A stretch of 64,000 nt of DNA. Source: Psychrilyobacter piezotolerans. Its GTDB lineage: Bacteria > Fusobacteriota > Fusobacteriia > Fusobacteriales > Fusobacteriaceae. The stretch spans positions 238,269 through 302,268 of the forward strand of contig NZ_QUAJ01000001.1 in the NCBI RefSeq assembly GCF_003391055.1, written 5' to 3'. The position numbers were made by a program, and so were the translations under genes. Below, piece after piece: positions 35,887 to 43,226 of the stretch; position 1 is the stretch's first letter, and each line of letters starts with the position of its first letter. The notes below the pieces were generated by a model. It made no database searches. It had not been told where the DNA came from and saw only the letters and a program-made list of their open reading frames with translations.

Positions 35887-36678
35887 CTACCTAGAAAAGA
35901 AGTTTTTAAATTTACTGGCAAAACTTCTCTTTTCATCTATATTTAAAAATGGGATATCTTCTCCTACTATCCTGCCTGCAATATTCATATACGCTTTTCC
36001 AGAAGGTGATACAGCCTTTACAGTTACAGGCTCCCCTCTATTTGTAGAGATCACTATCTCCTCATCATCTGGGACCACCCCTACTATATCAAGTCCTAAT
36101 ATGTCTACAATATCATCCATATGCAGCATATTCCCCTCATTAATCAGCTTCATCTTTACCCTGTTTACAATAAGTTTAATCTCTCCCATCTCACTGGCAG
36201 CAAGGAGACCTATTACCCTGTCTGCATCCCTTATGGAAGATATCTCTGGAGTTGTTATTATTAAGGCCTCATCTGCACCCACTATGGCATTTTTAAACCC
36301 CTGCTCTATTCCGGCCGGGCAGTCAATCAGTACATAGTCAAACTTTTCCTTCAGCTCAGCTACTAATTTTTTCATCATCTCTGTTGAAACATCCATCTTA
36401 TCATTTGTCTGGGAAGCTGGCAGTAAAAATAATTTATCATATCTTTTGTCTTTTATAAGAGCCTGCTTCAGCCTGCAGGTACCTTCCATAACATCCATAG
36501 AATTATAAACTATTCTATTTTCTAACCCCAATATTACATCTAAATTTCTAAGTCCAATATCAGCGTCCATCAATACTACACTATTACCATTTTTGGCCAG
36601 ACCAACTCCTAGGTTGGCTGTTGTTGTTGTTTTTCCTACTCCGCCTTTTCCAGATGTAACCACATATACTTTTCCCAT
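35887..36678 (-). CDS. minD: Septum-site determining ATPase MinD
   Basis: 263 aa from the ATG at 36678, which has an AGGAGG SD nine bases upstream. The longer open frame to 36705 overlaps minC and adds a non-family leader. Deviant Walker A VTSGKGGVGKTTTTANLG, LIDCPAGIEQGFKNAI (Walker B), and a C-terminal amphipathic membrane helix (KRSFASKFKNFFSR). It binds membrane when ATP-loaded, carries MinC and is cycled by MinE. Part of the min operon. Confidence 0.96.
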   Translation of the reverse strand: MGKVYVVTSGKGGVGKTTTTANLGVGLAKNGNSVVLMDADIGLRNLDVILGLENRIVYNSMDVMEGTCRLKQALIKDKRYDKLFLLPASQTNDKMDVSTEMMKKLVAELKEKFDYVLIDCPAGIEQGFKNAIVGADEALIITTPEISSIRDADRVIGLLAASEMGEIKLIVNRVKMKLINEGNMLHMDDIVDILGLDIVGVVPDDEEIVISTNRGEPVTVKAVSPSGKAYMNIAGRIVGEDIPFLNIDEKRSFASKFKNFFSR

Positions 36679-36691
36679 ATCTGAGTTCCTC

Positions 36692-37363
36692 CTAAGTTGT
36701 GACAATATTTTTCAGTGATTTTCTTGTTAATTTATCTATTATCAATATATTATTTCTTAAATAAGCTATATTATTTTTATTTCGCATAATTTGTTTACTG
36801 CGAAACAATATATTGCTGCTGTAATTTTTAAATAAAACTTCATCTATCTTCAGTTGAAATGGATTCATATTAGAGGCTACAATGAATGCCTCATCGTTTC
36901 CCTTTATTCCAGCATGAGCCACGCCATTTAGAGTTCCCATGACTATTATATTCCCTTCGGCTTTAACAATAGAACCCGGATTAACATCCCCTAAGATCAC
37001 TATATTTCCAGGATATTCTAAAATTTCTCCGGACCGAAGTGTTCCTAAATGAAATTTTGTTATCCCTTCCTTTACTATACTAGTCATCTTTTCAACCTCT
37101 TTTAAAGGTAAAGTTTCCCTATCGGTTACAAATAAAATATTCATATCAACTGTTTCATCTATAATATTCAATAATTCTAATTCTTCCTCTTCATCTATCT
37201 CTCTGCCTTTAAATTCAATAACAGCTTCATACCCCATGAATAATTGCCTGGATTGCTTTAGTTTTTTCAATAAGTGATCCTTTAGTTCCTGAAATGGAAT
37301 TGCAGGATTTAATATTATTACCAGCTTGCCATTAGATCCCTTAAATATCACATTATTTCCCAT
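36692..37363 (-). CDS. minC: Septum-site determining protein MinC
   Basis: 223 aa. The N-terminal FtsZ-inhibiting domain (about 1-105) has NVIFKGSNGKLVIILNP. The C-terminal right-handed beta-helix (about 115-205) has TLRSGEILEYPGNIVILGDV, GSIVKAEGNIIVMGTLNGVAHAG and NPFQLKI, the MinC_C pattern that binds MinD. It blocks FtsZ rings at the poles. It starts 23 bases after the stop of the 135-aa membrane protein gene, so all four genes may form one transcript. Confidence 0.94.
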   Translation of the reverse strand: MGNNVIFKGSNGKLVIILNPAIPFQELKDHLLKKLKQSRQLFMGYEAVIEFKGREIDEEEELELLNIIDETVDMNILFVTDRETLPLKEVEKMTSIVKEGITKFHLGTLRSGEILEYPGNIVILGDVNPGSIVKAEGNIIVMGTLNGVAHAGIKGNDEAFIVASNMNPFQLKIDEVLFKNYSSNILFRSKQIMRNKNNIAYLRNNILIIDKLTRKSLKNIVTT

Positions 37364-37386
37364 GTTTACCTGCCTTCTAGTATAAT

Positions 37387-37794
37387 TTATATGTCCGTTT
37401 TTTCTTCGTCCACTTTCGAAGCACCGTTATCTTCCATTTTTTTTAAGGTTTTTTCAATATTTCTTACTTTTTTATTCATTTCATTGATTCTAAATTCCAG
37501 AGAATTTAGGATCCAGAATTGGAAATGGCTGACTTTTTGTGCCTCATGGACCATCCAGGCGATCTTTAATACAACCAGCAATATCGCTGCTGCTATCTCA
37601 ATTTCCAAGGAGATTTTTTTTAGTACTCCCCCAAAAATAATAAGTGCAAATAATATCCCAAAGAAAGCTATATTTATTAAATTATTATTTGAATTTCCCT
37701 TACTCCCGCCAATCTGGCCAACTATATTACTTATCCTGTCTTTTTCTTTTTTAAAGTCATCTAATTCCTGCTTTAATTGATCTTCACCCTTCAT
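37387..37794 (-). CDS. Conserved-looking small membrane protein upstream of minC
   Basis: 135 aa. I do not recognise the family. A ~45-residue charged N-terminal helix precedes two membrane segments (about 43-60 and 65-82) joined by a tight turn. A long coiled-coil C-terminus follows (about 85-125, LEFRINEMNKKVRNIEKTLKKMED). A two-TM hairpin with flanking helices suggests an oligomeric envelope protein. Its place as first gene before minC-minD-minE makes a link to division or membrane organisation possible but unproven. SD gggggg immediately next to a repeat hairpin (37805-37819). Confidence 0.7.
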   Translation of the reverse strand: MKGEDQLKQELDDFKKEKDRISNIVGQIGGSKGNSNNNLINIAFFGILFALIIFGGVLKKISLEIEIAAAILLVVLKIAWMVHEAQKVSHFQFWILNSLEFRINEMNKKVRNIEKTLKKMEDNGASKVDEEKTDI

Positions 37795-37800
37795 AGTTCC

Positions 37801-37828
37801 CCCTGTCGCCTACGGCGAAATTGATATT
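37801..37828 (-). repeat. SD-adjacent hairpin repeat C, copy 1
   Basis: Minus-strand tttcgccgtaggcgacaggg: a small hairpin cgcc-gta-ggcg directly before the SD of the 135-aa protein gene. With its left flank (atatcaa) it matches the element at 45375-45400 at most positions. Confidence 0.65.
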
Positions 37829-37885
37829 TGATAATTGGTAATTAATAATAAAAAAAGGTAAAAAAACAAATTCAAAATCTTTTTT

Positions 37886-38713
37886 TTATTTATTTTTTAC
37901 AGCATCTGTCATCTTTAATGCTCTCACTGTTTCCCTCACCTCATGAACCCTTATTATAGAAGCACCATTATAAGCTGATATCACTGCAACGGCCAGATTC
38001 CCTTCCAATCTATCCAAGGGAGAGGTTCCTAATATGTCTCCAATAAATCCTTTTCGGGAAGCACCTATTAATATAGGATACTCCAGTTTTTTAAATTCAC
38101 ATAATTTTTTTATGATTTCCAGGTTATTTTCAAAGGTTTTACCAAACCCAATTCCTGGATCTAATATTATCTTTTCAGGTGATACTCCCGCTTTAACAGC
38201 AATATCTATACTTTCTCCCAGACTCCCCTTGATATCTTCTATTATATTATCATATTCAGGGTTTTTCTGCATATTTTTAGGGTTCCCCTGGATATGCATA
38301 ATTATAACAGGAACCCCATATTTCGCTATTACTTCAGCCATATTGGGGTCCCCTTTCAATCCTTTTATATCATTTATAATGTGTGCTCCTGCTTTGATGC
38401 ATTCCTCAGCTACACGAGATTTATATGTATCGATAGATATGGGAACATCCACCTCACCGACCAGTCTTTTTACTACAGGAACTATTCGTCTCAGCTCTTC
38501 CTCTTCCTCTATATACTCAGCTCCAGGTCTGGTAGATTCAGCTCCTACATCGATTATGTCCACTCCCTCTTCCACCATCTTCTTTGCTCTTTTTATGGCA
38601 GTTTCCAGATCGGTATATGATCCGCCATCTGAAAACGAATCAGGAGTAAGGTTCAGTATTCCCATGGTATAAGTTTTATTTTCAAAATCAAATTTTTTCT
38701 TGTTAATTAACAT
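37886..38713 (-). CDS. folP: Dihydropteroate synthase
   Basis: Joins 4-aminobenzoate to 6-hydroxymethyl-dihydropterin diphosphate in folate synthesis; target of sulfonamides. 275 aa TIM barrel. Family motifs: YTMGILNLTPDSFSDGG, GVDIIDVGAESTRPGA, VPISIDTYKS, INDIKGLKGDPNMAE, LDPGIGFGKTFENNLEI, ILIGASRKGFIGDILG and RVHEVRETVRALKM. SD aaggag. No other folate gene adjoins it. Its 3' gap (37795-37885) contains only a small repeat hairpin and a T-rich run. Confidence 0.96.
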   Translation of the reverse strand: MLINKKKFDFENKTYTMGILNLTPDSFSDGGSYTDLETAIKRAKKMVEEGVDIIDVGAESTRPGAEYIEEEEELRRIVPVVKRLVGEVDVPISIDTYKSRVAEECIKAGAHIINDIKGLKGDPNMAEVIAKYGVPVIIMHIQGNPKNMQKNPEYDNIIEDIKGSLGESIDIAVKAGVSPEKIILDPGIGFGKTFENNLEIIKKLCEFKKLEYPILIGASRKGFIGDILGTSPLDRLEGNLAVAVISAYNGASIIRVHEVRETVRALKMTDAVKNK

Positions 38714-38810
38714 CAGCCTTCACTCCTTTTTTTCTTTTTTTCTTTTTCTGTCACAGATTTAAAACCTCTAATAGTGCTGCCAAATTTAATAAACATCAAA
38801 TATGAGATAA

Positions 38811-38850
38811 GAGATAGACTAACCGGGTAGTCTACCTCTTAACTTTTTTT
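38811..38850 (+). terminator. Rightward terminator-like hairpin with no known gene
   Basis: gagatagact / agtctacctc (38811-38820, 38829-38838; nine pairs plus one wobble or mismatch) followed by aacttttttt on the plus strand. Nearby genes run leftward, so this would end a plus-strand transcript not otherwise seen. Confidence 0.5.
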
Positions 38851-38884
38851 ATCTACCTTATATAAACCAGAAAAAAGAGTCTGG

Positions 38885-39718
38885 TTATATCCCCCAGTCT
38901 CTTGGGTATCTAAATTCTCTTTCCATAGTTCTATTAGATATTTTAGCTATGAGAGGCAGTTTTCTCTTATATTGATTGGTTTTTATCCTCCAAAGGATGG
39001 AATCTACAGTTTTTTCAGAGTAACCTTTTTCCAAGATCTCCTCCTTTGTATACCTTTCATCCACCAATAAATTAATGATCTCGTCAGCTAAAAAGTATGA
39101 AAATCCTAATTCATCCTCATCGGACTGCCCTTCCCAAAGGTCAGCACTTGGTTTTTTCTCGATAACTTCCTTTGGAATACCCATGTATTCAGAGAGTTCC
39201 CAAACCTGGGTTTTTAACAGGTCACCTATGGGGTTGATTGCTGATGCTGAATCCCCCCACTGGGTACTGTATCCCAGTAAAATTTCGGTCTTATTAGAAG
39301 TACCCAAGACCAATGATTTCTCCTTGGCTGAATAATCATACAGGATGGTCATCCTTTCACGGGCCATCTTATTTCCCTTTCTCAGGTCTGAAATATCAGG
39401 TTCTTTGGCAAAATATGCATCTACCATATCTGTAATCTCTATCTTTTTAACTCTCATCCCGGTAGCTTCTACCACCCTTTGGGCATCTTCTAAACTCTCA
39501 CGACTAGAAGATTTATAGGGCATCATTATCCCCAATACATTTTCAGGTCCCAGTGCTTTTACAGCTAAGAAAGCTACTATGGCTGAATCTATTCCTCCAG
39601 ATAATCCTAAGACCACCTTTTCAAATCCAGCACTTCTAACCTCTTCTCTGATAAAATTTACCAGTATTTTTTCAGTCAATTCCATATTTAATTTTATTTT
39701 TGATTTAATATCATTCAT
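38885..39718 (-). CDS. nadE: NAD+ synthase (ammonia-dependent type)
   Basis: Last step of NAD synthesis: amidates deamido-NAD using ATP. 277 aa, no glutaminase domain, so free ammonia or an external glutaminase is used. N-type ATP pyrophosphatase loop VVLGLSGGIDSAIVAFLA near residue 37, VLGTSNKTEILLGYSTQWGD, NPIGDLLKTQVWELSEYMG and KKPSADLWEGQSDEDELGFSY. SD aggaga. It begins 11 bases after rbgA ends, so the two are co-transcribed. Confidence 0.96.
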   Translation of the reverse strand: MNDIKSKIKLNMELTEKILVNFIREEVRSAGFEKVVLGLSGGIDSAIVAFLAVKALGPENVLGIMMPYKSSSRESLEDAQRVVEATGMRVKKIEITDMVDAYFAKEPDISDLRKGNKMARERMTILYDYSAKEKSLVLGTSNKTEILLGYSTQWGDSASAINPIGDLLKTQVWELSEYMGIPKEVIEKKPSADLWEGQSDEDELGFSYFLADEIINLLVDERYTKEEILEKGYSEKTVDSILWRIKTNQYKRKLPLIAKISNRTMEREFRYPRDWGI

Positions 39719-39729
39719 ATAAAAATCTC

Positions 39730-40605
39730 CTATTCAGACATATCCTTGTCTAAGCCAAATTTACCTAATTTTTTTGCTCTATAATCACGCAATAAGGTCA
39801 AGGCTGCCTGTTTTGTATTTACCCTGTCTCCGCTCAAGATCATTCTCATTCTAAGGGCAATTCTATCTAAAATAATCTCAGGGATCTCCTGCATATCTTC
39901 ATCTGTCAACTTATATTTTTCCTGAAGAACTTTCGATTTTTTATACCTAATCATTTTTTTTATAAGCAGGCTGGCTACTTCTTCAATAGGTAAGATCTCA
40001 TCTTTTATAGCCCCTGCTATTGCTAAGTTATATCCGATTCTCTGGTCCTCAAATTTAGGCCATAAGATTCCGGGAGTATCCAGTAACTCCAATCCCTCTT
40101 TTATTCTAACCCATTGTTTACCCCTGGTAAATCCTGGTTTATTTCCTACACCGGTTATTTTTTTACCCACGATTCTATTGATCAATTTAGATTTTCCAAC
40201 ATTTGGAATACCGGCAATCATAAGTCTTGTTTGAACCTTTCTCAGACCTTTTTTCTTCATTTTTTCTGATTTTTCCTTAGCTACCTCATCTATTATCTCA
40301 AATAAAGCTTTCATATTGTATCCAGTTTCAGCTGAGATCTCCAATACATGATCAGCTAAATCATTTTCCTCAAAATAATTTATCCAATATGCTAATTCAT
40401 ATTTTTCTACTAAGTCGGCCTTATTTAGGAGAACTATTCTTTTTTTCCCTTTTGCAAATGTTGCTATTTCTGGATTTCTGCTTGAAAGTGGAATTCTAGC
40501 ATCTACGATATCTAACACGATATCTATTATCTTCATATTCTCAACTATCATTTCCTTGGTCTTTTTCATATGACCAGGATACCAGTTTATTTTTGTCATT
40601 GACAT
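39730..40605 (-). CDS. rbgA: Ribosome biogenesis GTPase YlqF/RbgA
   Basis: Late 50S assembly factor. 291 aa. Circularly permuted GTPase: NWYPGHMKKTKEMI, DIVDARIPLSSRNPE, LLNKADL (G4), ISAETGYN, then GIPNVGKSKLINRIVG (G1) and LLDTPGILWPK (G3), and a C-terminal RNA-binding domain (about 205-291). Possible starts at 40605 and two codons on; AAAGGAT precedes 40605 by about nine bases. A 248-base gap with repeat A separates it from rsmI upstream. Confidence 0.95.
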   Translation of the reverse strand: MSMTKINWYPGHMKKTKEMIVENMKIIDIVLDIVDARIPLSSRNPEIATFAKGKKRIVLLNKADLVEKYELAYWINYFEENDLADHVLEISAETGYNMKALFEIIDEVAKEKSEKMKKKGLRKVQTRLMIAGIPNVGKSKLINRIVGKKITGVGNKPGFTRGKQWVRIKEGLELLDTPGILWPKFEDQRIGYNLAIAGAIKDEILPIEEVASLLIKKMIRYKKSKVLQEKYKLTDEDMQEIPEIILDRIALRMRMILSGDRVNTKQAALTLLRDYRAKKLGKFGLDKDMSE

Positions 40606-40637
40606 AATTGTTTATCCTTTCTAAATTTATTTTTTAC

Positions 40638-40838
40638 TAACTCTTCTTTCTTATAGTTTCTCGATTGACGAGTACGAAATTTTCTTATAGTTACAAGAAA
40701 ATTACGATGTCAAAAAGAAACCAAAGCCAAATATATTAGCGATAGTTTTCTCTGATTTCACATTAAAGAAATTCTTTTTAACTATAAGAATTTTTTTATA
40801 TTCGTGACCTCGCGAAAACGACAACAAGGAAGGAGTTA
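40638..40838 (-). repeat. Dispersed repeat A, apparently complete MITE-like copy
   Basis: About 200 bases between rbgA and rsmI. The ends form imperfect terminal inverted repeats: taactcttcttt at the left (40638-40649) against aaggaaggagtta at the right (to 40838). Bases 40742-40838 match 4758-4854 in reverse orientation. Inside are several ttcttatagtt / aactataagaa words. No protein is encoded. The size, terminal repeats and intergenic site fit a miniature mobile element. Confidence 0.75.
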
Positions 40839-40853
40839 AATTACTCTTCTTTC

Positions 40854-41558
40854 CTAGTCTCTTGCATATTTATTTACCTTTTCTTTTTTCTTAGTCACTT
40901 CTGCTTCCTTTATCAAAAGGACTATTTCCCCTTTTATGGGGTTGGCTTCCAATCTTTCAATTAATTCCGAAGTTTTACCTCTGATTATTTCCTCATACAT
41001 CTTTGTAATCTCTCTAACTATGATTACATATCTGTCTCCAAAATATTCATTGACTTCCTTCAGGGTTTTTAAGATTCTATGGGGAGATTCGTATAATACA
41101 ACTACCCTCTCCTCTTTAGCTAAGTCTTTTAATAGAGTTTGTCTTCCTTTTTTCTTGGGTAAAAACCCTTCAAAAGCAATCCTTTTCATAGATATCCCGG
41201 CTACTGAAGCGGCGGCCGTAAGTGCACTTACACCTGCCACAGGAACTACTTTTATATCACTATTCAGAGCAGCATCCACTACTTCATATCCAGGATCCGA
41301 AATACAAGGTGTCCCGGCATCTGTAACCAGTGCTATATCCTTTCCCTCTAAAAGTAAGTTTATAATATTCTGTACCTGATGACCCTTGGTATGTTCATCA
41401 TATCTGTATACTATATTTTCAATCTCAAAATGATTTAATAATTTTTTAGTCACCCTAGTATCTTCCGCAAATATATAATCCGCCTCTTTTAGAATTCTTA
41501 CCCCTCTATAAGTCATATCCTCTAGGTTACCTATTGGAGTTGCTACAATATATAACAT
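40854..41558 (-). CDS. rsmI: 16S rRNA (cytidine-1402-2'-O)-methyltransferase
   Basis: Methylates the ribose of C1402 in the decoding centre, using SAM. 234 aa, tetrapyrrole-methylase fold. Family start MLYIVATPIGNLEDMTYRGV, AEDTRVTKKLLNHFEI, YDEHTK, LVTDAGTPCISDPGYEVV, and FEGFLPKKKGRQ. It is slightly shorter than E. coli RsmI (286 aa), lacking the C-terminal helices. SD aaggaga. Co-directional with tlyA, 21 bases downstream of it. Confidence 0.95.
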   Translation of the reverse strand: MLYIVATPIGNLEDMTYRGVRILKEADYIFAEDTRVTKKLLNHFEIENIVYRYDEHTKGHQVQNIINLLLEGKDIALVTDAGTPCISDPGYEVVDAALNSDIKVVPVAGVSALTAAASVAGISMKRIAFEGFLPKKKGRQTLLKDLAKEERVVVLYESPHRILKTLKEVNEYFGDRYVIIVREITKMYEEIIRGKTSELIERLEANPIKGEIVLLIKEAEVTKKKEKVNKYARD

Positions 41559-41579
41559 ATTTTCTCCTTCTTTATTTTT

Positions 41580-42380
41580 TTATCTTAATGTTCTACTCTC
41601 TTCTACAACTTTATCTATATCCACAATGTTTTTAGTCTCTGCCAATGAAAATAATGAGATATATTCTATATTTCCCTTTCCGCCTGTTATAGGAGAAAAG
41701 TCCAATTGATGTAATTTCACTCCATATTCATTTGCACTTTCTACTACCATATCTATGGCCATCTTGTGCTTTTTAGGGTCTTTTACTATCCCGCCTTTTT
41801 CAATATTTTCACGTCCTACCTCAAATTGCGGCTTGATTAAAGCCATTAATTTAGTATCTTCATTCATAAATTTAATCAGGTGGGGAATTACCTTGGTTAT
41901 AGAGATAAAGGACACATCCATCACAATAAAATCTATTTCACTATTATCAATATCTTCTAAAGTAAGATCTTTTATATGCGTTCCCTCGATAGATTTTACC
42001 TGCTCATGATTACGGAGTTTCCAATCTAATTGATTGGTTCCTACATCCATTGAATAGGCAAAAGCTGCACCATTTTGCAGTGCACAATCTGTAAATCCGC
42101 CTGTAGAGGCTCCTACATCCAGTATTTTTTTCCCTGAAAAATCAAGATCCCATATTTTTATAGCCTTTTCTAATTTTAACCCTCCACGACTGACATATTT
42201 CAAAACTTCCCCTTTGATCCTGATTTCAGGAAGTTCATCGGTCCATTTTATCGTGGTTCCTGCTTTTTCTATCTTTTTGTCAGCCACTATTACAACTCCT
42301 GCCATAATAGCTCTTTTAGCTCTTTCCCTAGTTTCAAAAAAACCCTGCTGTACCAAAAGTACATCCAATCTCTCTTTCAT
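41580..42380 (-). CDS. tlyA: TlyA-family rRNA methyltransferase (S4 + FtsJ domains)
   Basis: 266 aa. N-terminal S4 RNA-binding domain (RLDVLLVQQGFFETRERAKR), then a Rossmann methyltransferase with KILDVGASTGGFTDCALQ (SAM loop) and FIVMDVSFISITKVI. Also typical: ALIKPQFEVGRENIEKGGIV and FSPITGGKGNIEY. Characterised TlyA methylates 2'-O of rRNA cytidines (16S C1409 and, in the long type, 23S C1920). In many bacteria the homologue is annotated as a hemolysin, which is misleading. SD aagggg. Part of dxs-HD-tlyA-rsmI. Confidence 0.93.
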   Translation of the reverse strand: MKERLDVLLVQQGFFETRERAKRAIMAGVVIVADKKIEKAGTTIKWTDELPEIRIKGEVLKYVSRGGLKLEKAIKIWDLDFSGKKILDVGASTGGFTDCALQNGAAFAYSMDVGTNQLDWKLRNHEQVKSIEGTHIKDLTLEDIDNSEIDFIVMDVSFISITKVIPHLIKFMNEDTKLMALIKPQFEVGRENIEKGGIVKDPKKHKMAIDMVVESANEYGVKLHQLDFSPITGGKGNIEYISLFSLAETKNIVDIDKVVEESRTLR

Positions 42381-42392
42381 CTATAACCCCTT

Positions 42393-43226
42393 CTACAGTC
42401 CTCTATCAAATATTTGATTGTCGTTAAAATGATTGAATAATTCACATTGTTTTACCAGTGTTTCAAACCCTATTTTATCGACTTTTCTAATCAATTCCTC
42501 TGTCTCGGTGATTCTTTTTATGAAGAATTCATCCCCGATAACTATTTTTTTGTTGGCATTATAATAACTAAGCAGCTGTTTGTTTGTTTTTAATTTTAGC
42601 TCTACCTTTGCTCTTTTAAGTCTGTCTTTTATAATACCACTGGTACAATCCAGCTTTTCTTTAATATCGTCCAAACTATGACCTTTAGCCATTAATTCTA
42701 CGATCTTATCCGCACCTATTGGATTTATCCTATGGTATTTTGCAGAGTATTCATCAGCTTTATGTACCATAAGAGCTTCCTTAGTACTAGGAGTAACTCT
42801 CCCCCACCTGCCATGATGAGATAGGACAATATGAACTATCTTTCTCTCGGTATTGGCATCTAAGACCAGGCCTGTTTCCTCTTCCATCTTCTTTAGTATA
42901 CCTGTGGCTTCCTTCCTTATCCTATCAGGTTTTTTCAGCATCACCTGGCTATGGGATAAAATAGAATCTCCTCCTGCCCTCAAACTTGCTTTTGAAGTAT
43001 CATGGATTATTATTCCTACAAGCATGGCAAACAGGTCCAGTTCTTCTCCTGCTCTTTTTAGATTACGATAAGATTTTTTTAGATCTCTTATGGCAATCTC
43101 CAAAACATCATAGGTATGAGTTGTTACTGAAACTCCTAAATCTTCCATTTCTTTCAGTTGACCTATTACCGGAAATCCCAACAATATGTTTATATATTCT
43201 TTTGCTTTTTTATTAATATTTTGCAT
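42393..43226 (-). CDS. HD-domain metal-dependent phosphohydrolase
   Basis: 277 aa. HD signature: His in SVTTHTYDVLEIA (about residue 37), the HD pair in GIIIHDTSKAS (about 75), IVLSHHGRWGR (about 133) and MVHKADEYSAKYH (Asp). The C-terminal ~100 residues, helical with KEKLDCTSGIIKDRLKRA (helix-turn-helix-like), are unassigned. Possibly a 3'-5' exonuclease or nucleotidase of the YhaM-like kind, but the substrate is not clear. The ATG overlaps the dxs stop by 14 bases and has an AAAGGTG SD inside dxs, so translation is coupled. Confidence 0.82.
   Translation of the reverse strand: MQNINKKAKEYINILLGFPVIGQLKEMEDLGVSVTTHTYDVLEIAIRDLKKSYRNLKRAGEELDLFAMLVGIIIHDTSKASLRAGGDSILSHSQVMLKKPDRIRKEATGILKKMEEETGLVLDANTERKIVHIVLSHHGRWGRVTPSTKEALMVHKADEYSAKYHRINPIGADKIVELMAKGHSLDDIKEKLDCTSGIIKDRLKRAKVELKLKTNKQLLSYYNANKKIVIGDEFFIKRITETEELIRKVDKIGFETLVKQCELFNHFNDNQIFDRGL

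Noticed and set aside
38034..38672. 212-aa frame antisense to folP
   Set aside because: Complete overlap with a certain gene; Ser/Pro/Ile-rich shadow composition; no SD.
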